From Lepidurus packardi (taxonomy: Eukaryota; Arthropoda; Branchiopoda; Notostraca; Triopsidae), in contig JAKZAN010000007.1 of the NCBI GenBank assembly GCA_023053545.1, forward strand, positions 1,054,001-1,118,000: a DNA stretch of 64,000 nucleotides, read 5' to 3'. Under the pieces are notes generated by a model. That model saw only the letters and a list, made by a program, of their open reading frames with translations, had not been told where the DNA came from and searched no databases. Below, in pieces: positions 22,501-34,900 of this stretch. The translations under genes and the position numbers were made by a program. The first letter of the stretch is position 1. Each line of letters begins with the position of its first letter.

Positions 22501-25383
22501 TAAATGATGTGAGGATTCGGTGCGGTTCGTATGAGAGAAAACGTCGAGTTTTCAACGCACCCTGGTACCACTGTATTCTTTTTTATTAAAAAAAAAGAAA
22601 TGCTAGACAAATTTCAACAACCTTTCGAAGAAGTGAATAAAAGTCTGCATAAAAAAGGAGAGCGAGCCTGGGTCCTTCTTTCTTTGTCTTTCTACCTTGG
22701 AGTACTTGATCAATAACGAGAAACTAGTGTTTTATAGGTGAAGAGAGAAACAAAGTGCAAAAAAATATGACGGTAAAAAAACGCGTAAGATGAAAGGAAG
22801 AATTTGCTGATGACAAAATTCTTCAAACAGACAAGTTGAAGCCAAAGGCACATTTCCTAACAATTGTTACAGGAACTTTGCGGAAGTCAAATGGATATGC
22901 CCCGGTAATTTAGAAGCAATAAAAGCATTACTCCGAGAAAGGTTCGGATTCCCTATGTCAATTATGCTGGCTTCGTGTTATTCGGATTGCAAAGTTACGT
23001 GCCGAGATAGTACTTCCAGGAAAATAGGAATGTTTGGATGGATGTTGGTACAAACCACATATTTCAAGTTTGACTACTCAAACCGCAGAGATGAAATACC
23101 AAGGGCAAACTCGTTTCCACATTAATAAAAATAGGAAAAATTGAATCTAACAATTCGTTTGGCCTGAATAAAACAGATTCAAGCTACACTGCTACACAGC
23201 CAAAGAAAAAAGTCCAAGTATAGCTTGAATACAGCAACAAACGACCTACAGCGAAAAGAACGAGTGCAAGCTATAAGTCGATATCTGCAATATCCGCTGC
23301 AGCTCCGTGTCCGCAGTGTTTGGTATACTTTCATATAAGGACAGGACCGGAACGAACCTCAGAACAAGAGATGCTAAAATACTTCGCTTGGCAACCATTC
23401 TTTTGAAGTTGCCCAAGTTAAGAGGTGTCCGTTGATGTTGCCGTATGGCACGCTAACAATTCTGCAAGCTTGGGTATAACTTTAGGGTCGAGAGAATCGT
23501 TTTTTTGCTTGGTTTTGTGATCTCAGAAGTTTTTCTCTGAAGCGATTGAGAGCTTATGGATGAAAGATTTATAGGATGCTACGGCTCCGGCTTGAAATTC
23601 TGCTATTGCTTTTATCCTTCTTTGGTAAACCTCTGTATTAAATCTTCGCCTTTCTAAGTAATATTGTGTACAAACCTAGTTCTAAATTTTGAAAAAGGCA
23701 AAAGGTCCGGTATTTCCGAAAGCCACTGCACAACGCAGAGCTTACTTTAATGCTTGAAGACTTCACTGCTAGAATCGACGCTAAAAACGTCTTCCTCTTT
23801 TAGGGCAATGCGCAGCACGTTTGGCTAAATTCCCACGTCGTTTAAGCCCAACTCTGGCAACCAAAGAAAGATCGGCTAGCTTATCTATAGCATCTTACTT
23901 ATTTTATTATAGCACTTTTATTGAAGGACGCAGTTATGGTTTTGACAACAGTAGCGACCCTGAGCGGCAGCAATAACAAGAAAGAACAAGCAACGTCACC
24001 AGGGAAGGACCTCAGCAATATGCTGCGCAAGAAAGAGGGGCAATTTTTGGCATCGTTTGTTTGTTTTTTTCAGTGAGTTTGCAAAAAAAAAGTTTCAATG
24101 TGATAACAAAGACTGGAATTTATCCCTAGCACTCAATTTTTAGCTGGGTAAACGACGACTCATTGGAAATATTCAAGAAGGTGTATTGTTATTATCATAT
24201 CTTAAGATATAAAATAGCAGATATTCAATACTATCTCTGAGTTTTAAGAAATAGGTAATTAAAAATCCTTATTAGTTGGGTATTCAAAAATAAAAGTACG
24301 CGAAAATATTCAGTCCTTAACTGGGTACTAAAAACAAACTCCAGCCAAAATAAATTATAAATTGTGATTCTTTTTTTCCTTGAGACTCCACTACCAAAGT
24401 GAAACTAGTTATGTTTTCTGCCAGTAAAACTTCGCAACTTGGCCAACTTTACATAATCAATAAAGAAAACGTACTTTTCGTGCAGCATGACGCCGGCAGA
24501 CGCTTCCATCTTACTCAAACCTTCTCAGCTGTCCTTCTTCGAACGACCCGACAGATCCCAAAACTTGAAAGCCTTTTGAAGTAAGGCTCCTTTAACTATG
24601 ACATGGTTTACTTTCAAGCGGTGTGTTTTTCTTTTGGAAGAATTCACTGCTTTTTTTCTACGCAGAACTTCCCTAGAACGGGTTTTGGGAGTCTCATCCT
24701 AAAACTGTTCTTCTCTAGAAAGCATTACGCTAACCGGTTGAGGCTGGTTACTTTTGTGCTTCAGTAACCCACAGAAGTAATTCGACTTTCTTTTTCGGAA
24801 CATAAGTAGAGCTGTAACATAAAACGGATTCATACGTAAGAATAACGAATATAGCAATTACTTTTGCTTCAATTAAGCCTACGACAAATATGAACTGAAG
24901 CCCAAGAAACAACAAAAGGACGCACTATACGCGCCTATGGCATTACAGCCTAATAAGCTAACGTCATTACAAGAAACTTCCTCCGGATACTAACAAGAGT
25001 GGCCAGAGTGAGGCTTTCTTTCCTAACAAAGTCAACGATTGTTCTTTTTTCTCAGCAATCAAGGCGTCTTGCTTGTCTGTGGCAATGTTGTACGCAGTTC
25101 ACGTGTCTCAAGAGTTTGTCATATTATTTGAGTTCAAAACTCCAAACCGATGCATTTAAAAGCACTCGGAAGAAGTTGCCCCAGAAATAAGATACGTTGT
25201 GTAATACCCAAGTTAGCAACGCTTTCTCACTTTTACAGATCGAAGCTATGTTTTTGTGACCCATAACGTTCAAGTTATGAAAGTACAGACAAGCGAATAC
25301 GTTATTGACAGCTTTGTCCGCTAGCCACTTTCCCGTAATAAATTAATGATATAGCTCAGTACTGAGGGTACTTAATGCTACAA

Positions 25384-25445
25384 CTCTGTACTTTTAGTAC
25401 TGAGCTATAGTACTGAGTACTATAGCTCATTACTAAAACACAGAG
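25384..25445. repeat. 62-base near-perfect hairpin (inverted repeat)
   Basis: The arms at 25384-25413 and 25417-25445 pair over 27 base pairs, with one mismatch and one small internal loop, around a 3-base loop. The core arms are tgagctatagtac and gtactatagctca. A further inverted partial copy (atagctcagtact) lies at 25351-25363. It is either a palindromic duplication by template switching or the remnant of a small inverted-repeat element. A transcribed hairpin RNA is possible but unsupported. Confidence 0.75.
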
Positions 25446-27963
25446 CTTAGTTTCTGGACACACAAAAAGTTAGCAAAGGTTTAAAAACAATAACGATTTC
25501 GATTTAACAACTTTCATGAAACACATCAGCAGCTCTGGCAGCCAGCTGTAGCGTTCCGCGACCCACTGTGATCGCGAAAGAAATCTTGGAAAACAATAAA
25601 CATCGCCTGCTAAATGCATGAAATTTTATATAAAGAACCCCTTTTAATTCTACTCTAATTCGTAGGCAGCTATTTTGATATCGCTGGTTTTTAAGCAAGT
25701 CAAAGTCCAAGAAGGACCAATGTAAACGAACCGTGTGCAATTCGCGTTGGGCAGACCGCGTGCTTCCGCTACTGTTGGCTGGAGGCCCCGGAGTGCGGCT
25801 CAATTGAGCGTCCAATCGACCAGATTAATATCATCACGAACTTCCTTTTCCTGCTTTATTTCGAATCAAAATGGGACTACTTTTCTTTTCGATAGGATTG
25901 CTAGCAATCTTACCTATTTCTCTTTCGGATATCGTGCTTAGGGTTAACAAAATGACTTTGTATATACCTATCGCAAAGTTTTTTTTAAAGAATATTAGAT
26001 ATTTCTTTGCAGGGGGGCTTGGAAGAATCGGGCTTCAGTAATAATACATATACACTCACGGATGCAAGAGGTAAATGAAGCCCATTCATGTAATTTTGCA
26101 TACATATGTCAACATGCACTTGGAGAATCTGGTTAGGAACTTGCAGTGCAGCAAGGAAAAGTAAAATATATGCTTTTGTTTTTTTGTTCCCTGCGTGCGT
26201 TACCCTAACGGAGAAATATAGCTTGGAGTGACCATAGTATTCCCTTTGGACTGAAACAGAATTATGGGGGCGTGAATGAAAAGAAGAGGACAAGAACAGC
26301 AGCAGCTGAACCAAACAGTATCTGCTGCAAACCTACTACAGATAGCCTGGGACGCTTTAAATTATTCCCGCTTTCGTTGTCAAGGACCATAGAGCTGCAT
26401 TTTAGCAGGACGAATAAATAAAATACCACATGACAAATGTGTGTGAAATAGGAGCGAGAAGGTAAAATAGAAAATGAAGGGAGAGAGTGAGAATCTGTTT
26501 GTACAATTGTATATATCTTGCATTAATTCCCAGGTAAGAAAATTAAAAGTCACCAGTAACAGGCTTGCAGTGAACAACGTTCGACCGAACAAGAATTTTT
26601 CCTTGTATAAACTAAGGTGTGTGAAAGCTTGGCGTTAAGCTCTCAATTCAGCTCAAGCACTGAACTCATCAGAGCACGAATCAAAGGAAATGAGTACAAA
26701 TTACAAATCTAGTTTTCGTTCCTGTTGCTTAGACTTTGACGAAAACGTATTGCAACTTTAATCAGCAAGTCTGCCATATCACGAAGTCCTTTATCGATTA
26801 TCGATTGTTTATCGATTATTACCGGTTGTTTATGTACGATGTTTATCATCAAGCGACAGCGAAGATAACTGAACAGCGTCAAAGACAGAAAATTATTATT
26901 ATAACACAGATTGTTACCGGTGTGGTCTCCTTTGAAATCTGCCGTTTGCTACGATAGAACTTAACAATTGATGTAATGTAGTGTTGCTTACTGTCGAGCT
27001 TTTATGAACGGCAAGTCTATAGCTTTCCAAGAGCTCTCACACTCGAATTTACAAGTGCCTGAATAATGAACAGAGAAGCAGCTGCGACTTCATTTGCCCC
27101 CATTCGCAGCTCTAACATGACTTATTTGCAAGACAGCTATTGCAATTGGGAACGTATGCTTCGTCATGGCTTTATAAGAGGGGATTTTGCCTACGTTTTC
27201 TCTTATTTACAAGAAGAAAACAAGACATGCTCAATTTAGTCATTTGCATTGCTTTTGGCACAAATCAAGAATTAGCCATGGTAGTGAATAGAATAGCTTT
27301 TAGCTACTTGCAGAATGCAAACACAAATCAGGGTTGCCAGCATTGCCGAGAGGAAGAAATCTTTTCTCATTGAGGCAAATCCCGACCGACTTATTGTCGA
27401 ATACATGTGGAAAACATTAATGCATTCACTACGGACGTCGAAAGCACGAGATCGATAACACCTGCAAAAAAAACTTATGCTTCCGCAAATATAATATACT
27501 GAAGCAACTTGTCCTTTCACTCCAAGATCAAATTTCTTTTACATGCGTTATAGTATTAATTGAATTAGTCTCAATTCACTGCACCTTACACAGAGCTCTT
27601 TATAGCTGTTGTATAAAAGCCCTTTCGCTTTCTAGGGAGGCGTGTCCCTATTGCCCCACACGATCAAGTTCTTTTCAGATAGCACTGGCGAAGTTTTTCT
27701 TAAAAGAAGAAAAAACCTTCAAGGGATACGAATTGGGTACAGCATATAGCATATGTAGCTTAGTTTTCTTTGCATACCGTGACGTTTCAGCAGTATTTTG
27801 CGGAAGTCTACCATTCAACTCACGAAATCCAAAGCTAAATTATTGATCCAGGCTAAACCGTGCCAATGTCCGCCAAAGTCCTAGCAACTGTACTTTTGTT
27901 CGGCAGCATCCTAAAGAAAGAAAAAAGAGCCGAGCTCAAGAAGGCGCTTGATGGAAAATATAT

Positions 27964-27969
27964 TTTATT
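27964..27969 (-). terminator. Candidate polyadenylation signal for Sema1a
   Basis: Reading the - strand downstream of the Sema1a stop, the first AATAAA hexamer is here, giving a 3' UTR of roughly 0.8 kb. Variant hexamers occur closer to the stop, so the true cleavage site is uncertain. Confidence 0.3.
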
Positions 27970-28763
27970 CACTTTTTTTTTAAATCGTCCAATACAGTAG
28001 CACAGAACGAGTAGTAGGAAACAATTCGTGAATCAAGGCCAATACTTTTTTTATCTTCGGAAATTTTGATCACCGAGTCAAGTCACTTAATAAAGATTTC
28101 CGGTTCGAAAGGACGGTTTGATTAACACTGTCACACCTTAGCCTCAAAAAGTGTCAAAAGAGTTAACACTCTTTCAAACGTAAAGCCTATCATCGCACAG
28201 AATTTCAGGGCAAAAATAAATCTTCACTAAAATGAGCATCGCCTGTGAATTTCGGGAACAAATATACAATATACGATGCGAGGGAGCAAAAATGTAACGC
28301 GAGATTTTCCAAGGATGAGGAGGATTGTAAAAGCTGTCACTATTAGATATTTATGGCCTATATACAGTGTACAGGTAAAATGACGCACCTTTGGCAGAAA
28401 CGAGCCCCAGTAACGTTGATAGGTTGCTATGCTTGCTAAGAAGGAAAAAAAAGCCTTGTTCAGTTTTCACGGTGGGAACTTTATACTTTTCATGATATCA
28501 ACGTTCTTGGGGCCTGCAGCGGTTTCCTTTTTTATGTATGTACACGATTCAAAGTAACTACATGGAATTTAACATCAGTCAGGGAATGTTTCTTCTTCAG
28601 TTGGTGTTGGTTTTTTGCACCCCTTCTGCATTCTTCCTTTCAAACTGACGAAGGCATCTGAAACCGACAGAAGTGCTTCAGTTCAAGGCCCCTGGCCTTC
28701 CAGGGGACTTGTCACACTACTAGCCAGTAAACCACTTCTCTTGATTTGGATGGCGCTTCTGCG

Positions 28764-28920
28764 TTAGACATACGTCTTCTTCACTTTTTGTATGGGCTTC
28801 ATATCGATAACTGAATTGGCGTTCTTTTCGTTGGCAATTTTGGCTGGCTGATTATCGATAAAGTTGTTCATCTTGTTAGGTGGGATTGAGTTGGGGTCCA
28901 AATTACTAGGATCGTTCAAC
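28764..28920 (-). CDS. Sema1a: Sema1a exon 17: end of cytoplasmic tail and stop
   Basis: The exon encodes [20 protein letters not shown], then an Asn- and Lys-rich stretch ending IQKVKKTYV before TAA at 28764-28766. The acceptor reads ccatag on the - strand. The final TYV fits the class I PDZ-ligand pattern (T-x-V). Confidence 0.93.
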
Positions 28921-31900
28921 CTATGGAAATAGGAAAGTAATGTAGTTGGGAATTCACTCGTCTAACAGAAGTTAGTTGGATTTTTATCCTCACGCTATAC
29001 GGTACTTAGCTATAACCAATCTACTATTTCGCTTCTGTCTTTTCATGAATACCGGTATAGTAAAGTTGACTAAAAACAGATGAACGAGACGGCAATGGAT
29101 ACGTAAGTCATTCTGTCTCTTGCAGTATTTCATTAGTTCCAAAGCTTCCGTAGGGAAGTACATGGAAATTTACTCTCCACTTGAAGCTCTTCTACAGTCT
29201 CTGTCTCCAATCGCATGACACTCGATCTGCTTCTCTCTATTATTTGGCAACACTCAATTAAGTTGGCTGCTCAAAACAGGCAGCCCAACTAAGAGAATAA
29301 TCCCTAGCCTCAACCAGGGGAAAAACCCAACTAATTTCACACCTGTTCACCTCAATCTTTGCCTACCAAATACACTAACCATTTTAACCTTTTCCCCTTT
29401 AAATTTAAGTCTCAGTTTTATGTGGGGAAAAAAAAGAAAATTCGTTGTTCATAAACGGTTACCTGCTGGAATTTCGCTGCTCTAGTCCAGAGAATCCACT
29501 GTTGTAATCTCCAATGCGGCAACGTCGGGAAAATACCAAGCCTCCAACGAATCCCAGAACCAGGGCACTGAAGCACGAAACCACCACAGCAATTACGAAA
29601 GTTTCCGCGGTATACACTGGCGCTGTGCTCTGCGACGCACTAACTTTAGGTCCTAAAAAACCAGCAGAAAATACAGAAGTATATTAAATATCGAGAGAAC
29701 CGTTTAAGTTAATGAGTGACACGGGTGGGATTCATTTTCACGTCATAATACGATGTCTGATAAACTTTACAATAAACTTGGAAGAAATCTAATCTAAAAA
29801 CTTTCCAGGACACGAGATCTATATACGCTGATGTGATTTGTAACCAAGAGCTTCACAAAGCGATCTCGAAAACGGAGTCTTTTACCGTTGCAAAATACGA
29901 GAACGCAGCTGTACCAGTATGATTTCAGAAATACAATATACAAAGGCCCTTTTTGTAAAAGCACTTTCGTTGCATATCATCTTGCAGGGGATATAAGGGT
30001 TCATAAAAAAAGAAAGCCGGCCTGCATACAGTAATTCAAGCTTTATTTAAAATGGATTTGCCACAGGACACGGTAAATCCCTACTTTTTCTTTTCTTTCT
30101 CTCTCTTTCCAAGCTGCTTGCTTGTGTCCAACTTTCAGGCAAATAAGTATGACGCTATGGCCTAAGCAGTTTCATCTTCTACAGAAGCTTAGACTACCAA
30201 GTTTGATGCAACTTGGCCGCTGCCTAAGCAGTATTAGACTTCCATTTCCTAATTAATCCCTATTTGTAAAAATTGCATCGCGTTTTTTAGTCTAGATTGA
30301 AAATGCAGTGCAGTTTTTCCGAGAAAAGCGCAGTCACATCATTGTAATCACTGTAGGGCATTCTAAAAAAATGTATTACTTGGTATACAAAACCAGGCTA
30401 CGAAAATGTTAATGAATCTTTTCTGTGCCCCACGCTAAAAAAAAGTTGAATTTTTTAAGAGAAACCGATCTTACGCTTCCTTTCGTTCCCTCGTTGTCAA
30501 AACAATGAAAGCTTAGAATTAATTCTTTTCCAGTGTACCGAATGGTCCTAATTTACATAGCAGAAAAAACAGTAAGCAAACGAAAAAATAAAAATAGCTC
30601 AAGCTTGTATGCTCACGTACCGCCTCGTTCCCTTTTTCCTTACCTCGTATTTCTTTCACAGTCCTACTTTCTTCCTACTTTTCTATCTCCTCCAAAAAGG
30701 GAGAGAACTTCTTTATAGTGACATCCCGTGTACCAGCGTGATTAGATCAGTTCGCGTGACGTAGCCTAATTGCTCCCACCACAAAATGTGCATACTGTAC
30801 TTAAAAAGATAGGTCTTGTCCCAATCAACACTCCATCATTCATAAACGGCTTCTGACACTAAAAGCCTCCAAGATTCACGCAATACTGCACAACCAGGCA
30901 AGGAGAAACACAAGTAGCAAGCCCAAATGTCAGCCTTTTAGTACACCAAAACAAAGCTTTGAATTCCACGATACGCCAGCACCGAATATTTAATAAAAGG
31001 GAAACTAATAGCTACAACGGTTGCAGTGCATTCCAGTTAAAACACTACAAAAAGATAAGTGCTCCATATTAATTCCTCTTTAGAGAATGCAAGTTTTTGC
31101 AAGCAAGATAGTGTAGGAGTGAGACTGGGGAAGCAGGCCAAGAAATCAGTCTAGTGCATGAAAGCGCTAAAGCCTTTTCAACCCCAATCATCGACACCGT
31201 CCCTGAAAGGCACGGGAACAAAATGCTGGTCGACAAAAAAATGAACTAAAACCCAGGCGACATGCTTTGGGCAGAGAACACGAAGCAGTCGGATTTACCT
31301 TGACACAGAGAAGTGAAAGAAAAGGGTGTCTTACAGACCCGCATCAGAGCTGACATGTTGGGCTTACCTGAATTGGGGCTTAGATCGTTGTCGTCAAGCG
31401 AGTGACCGTCATCTGGATCAAGGGCAACTGATCGTCTATCATCAATAATTACATTTGTTTCAATGTCCAATTCCTCATCAGACATCAGAACTTGATTGCC
31501 TACACACAGAGACACACAGAGGATACATCTTTAGTAATAAGTAATAAGTAAATAAAACACTTCAGTCCCCCAAAAAAGAAACCCTCATCATCATTTTCAC
31601 ATGCCAAGTAGAGAGAAAATGAGAGATTCCAAAATATCCGAAATGGCATATTGCACCTTAGCTTTAAATCAACCATTCCTGCAAGTCTTTTTCGGAAATG
31701 TAACCCATTACCACAAAGTTGTAAAGTCCTTTCCAAAAGCTCGTGCTAGATTTACTCCCCAAAACGTAACCAGCTGTAGATTATAATTCCCGTAAACCAC
31801 TTTCTTCGCCATTATACTTAGCAGGTAATACGAGCTTGCATGCTTCTAAACGAGTTTTTTTTTTTTACGTGTTAGTAAAAGACTGTAATAGGTGAACAGG

Positions 31901-34900
31901 TTCAGGTGTTGTTAAGCAAAAAAGCAATAATTTAGCATGCAATTTAATACTGACGCGTGCCTTACTTCCTTTTTTATTGGGAAATACCTGGGTAACTCAT
32001 TGGATTGCAGCGCGTTGGAGTAAAGGCGTAAGCTGGGAAAGAGATTAGAAGCTATATTGGATGTTGCCATGCACGAAACCCGAGTAGAATGGGAGGTAGT
32101 AAACGAAAAAACAGAAAAGAGAAGTGTCGAGCTCTGGGTTGCTTAGGCGTTAAAACGGTTTCGAAAATAGATGCATTTGTAATACCCAATGTACGACTGC
32201 TGTGTTGGCTAGGAACCGGAGCAGGGGTAGGAAGAGTACTCATGGGCTGTGGAGGAGTGGTCATTGGAACGGTGCTTTGAGCGCTGGTCGAGGACGGACA
32301 CTCGGGACACACACAAGGTGCGCAAGTTGCAGCGAGCACAGGCTCCGAAACTGAGAGACGAACACATAACCCAACAAACACAAAAGTTACGATCAAGGGG
32401 TACTACAACACAAATAGCAGTGCCTTCACCCTCGCTGCAAAACTTTCAACAAGCGTTTCACTTGCCTCACACTTTAACCTTGTACTTAGTAAAGAAAATA
32501 CTAATTATTTTTAATTATTTTGTGTACATGTGTTTTGCTAAGAATTGCCCATAATTTAACACAGTTTTTCGTATCACGGAACTCGGTAAAACCTCGACTA
32601 CTATTTAGACTCTAGCGCGACGGGCCAGGTTAATTAGACTAAATCTCTGAAATGCCCTAATATATCGTTCTTAATTGCGACCTTTGCTTTCTAATAAGCA
32701 AGCATGCATGCGAATTGTTCACAAGCACTTACCCAAGAGTGTTGTACTGGAAATCGCATCATGGTTGCTGGTCCAACCCCCTACGCACACAAGACATGCT
32801 TTCATTAAAAACGTTTTTTGTTTTTTTTTCTTCTAGGGATCTTTTGGTCCAAAAAGAAAACTCACTATGGCAAGCAAACAGAAACTGAAGAAGTCTTGGG
32901 GTAAAGAAGAAGAGAACCATACAAGTAGAATGCACCATGAAGGAAAATCCTTCCCATTAGTCGGATTTCGGTACTCAAACACTTTAATGATTCGACATGC
33001 ATTAAAACTGAGAAAACAGCAACTTATGTCTTGCCAGGGGTGTTTGCTGACCTTCCTTCCGTCTTATTTTCTCTCTATCTCTCTCTCTATCTCTGTCTAT
33101 CTCTATCTGTCTCTGTTTAAAAATAATAAGAAAAAAAATAAGAAGGCATACCATGAGTCTCAGGGCATTCGTCCGACACCCCGGTGAGAATATCTTGAAC
33201 TAATGAGGCTCGGTCGCTAGGAACAATTGTGTTGACAGGCACGCAACGAGCCGTGGCCGGGTTCCAGGCACAATAAGGGTCCTGAAGTTTGACACACACT
33301 CTGTTTTTAGAAAATTAACATAATCCATTAGCTAAAGACTCACAGCATCTCCTAAATAACCAATAAAGACTGCCATGTACTTAACAACTTACGCGCAACT
33401 CGTGATGCGAAGCGTGTCACAACGATGGAGGGGAACGCTCTGGATTTCATCGTCAGAAACAACAATGAGACGAGGACTGGCTTTCGGAGATGAGCGGACG
33501 ATCTTCAGATTCGTAATGGGAGTTTCGCCTTTAAGCACTTGGATTTCTTCAATAACGACCGGTCTAACCCGACTGACGGAGTCATACGCTTCAACGTTTA
33601 ATGCCCGGATAATCTTGCCTTTGTCTGGGAATTAAAAGACAAAAAGTATGAGATTCAAGTTAAGATGACAAGCAAGCTGAATAGTTAGCCTCTAAGTTCA
33701 TTATCCATTCTGATCGACGCAAAACTTGGTTTCCAAAACAGAAAACAAAATTCCAAGAGATTTTTTTGAAAGAAATGGGGTCAAATTGGTGTTTAAACCA
33801 ACTACTAATTCATATTTTGGTCGACAAATGATTAACATAATGGGTTACAGCCTTGCATGACTAGCCAAATGGGTCCTTGCTACCGAGTCCGTTATGCTGT
33901 CAAATATTTACCTGTTCCGATAACGAGCATATCATAAGTCTTTCCATCCAGTGCCCGTACTTGGGGATCTACTACAATTTTGGTAAATCGATGCCTGTGG
34001 ACGAGAAACAAATGGTGGTAATTACTTTGCTTGCTTGAAGAGGGATGTAATCGAAATACCTGAAAGACGTGTGTGTTAATATAGGTGAGCCGTAAAATGG
34101 GGGCACAGCTTCATCCATTAATGAATGGGATTTGATGAAGTTTAAAGTAAGCTCGGGTAAAGTTCTTGAATCATTGACACACTGGCCTGGTCTAGGCTCT
34201 GGGACATCAGCTGGATCCAACGGTAGCCAGTTGGAGTTCAAGCTAGCTTGGTCCTTTTTTGCATACAATTAAAGAAGTTAGATTTGACGGGGAAAACTAG
34301 TTCGGGAAAGGCTGCTACCTTGAATTTGCCATCAAAAACATCCAAGACGTCTTGCATTCGGAAAGCACATACGGCGGAACCTTGGATTGAGTTGCCCGGT
34401 GTTGTGAAAACGCCATAGACAAGACGCTGGGACATGTGACCGTAAGTTCCCTCAACGATGTCACTGGTGGATTCTAGAAATTAAGAAAAATAATGAAAAA
34501 TGAACCAAATTAACATTAATATCGAAATTTTCCTTTCTACCTTCAATAGGACATAAGAAAAAGGAACATAAAATCAACTTACGAATTTCATTAAAGTAGA
34601 ACGGGTACTCGCCGGCAATGGAACAATTTAACCGGGACTTCAAGAACGAAGTAAAACGACTTGCCCATCGATGGTTACCACCCTTGTCCTTTTTACACAC
34701 TCGAGCCACGCGGGAATACACAGACTAAAAAAAAAAGAGTCGTAACGTTAGCTGGTAAGCTTTGTTTGTAACATTTTCTTTTTTATCGAAGCTAATTTTA
34801 AATAAGTTTTCTTACCTTTCCACAATTCTTGTACTCTAGCGCCGTCTCTCGGAAGAAAAAGTAAACATAGTCTCCGTCCGCAATCGAATTGACGAAACTG

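Larger units (their letters stand above)
19586..28763. other. Region between two convergent genes; 3' UTRs and non-coding DNA
   Basis: No coding sequence was recognised in 9.2 kb. It must include the 3' UTR of dpr at the left and of Sema1a at the right. No clear AATAAA follows closely on the dpr stop; the nearest + strand copies are near 22036-22054. Open frames here are at most 108 codons and look random. A strong hairpin cluster lies at 25351-25445. Confidence 0.5.
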
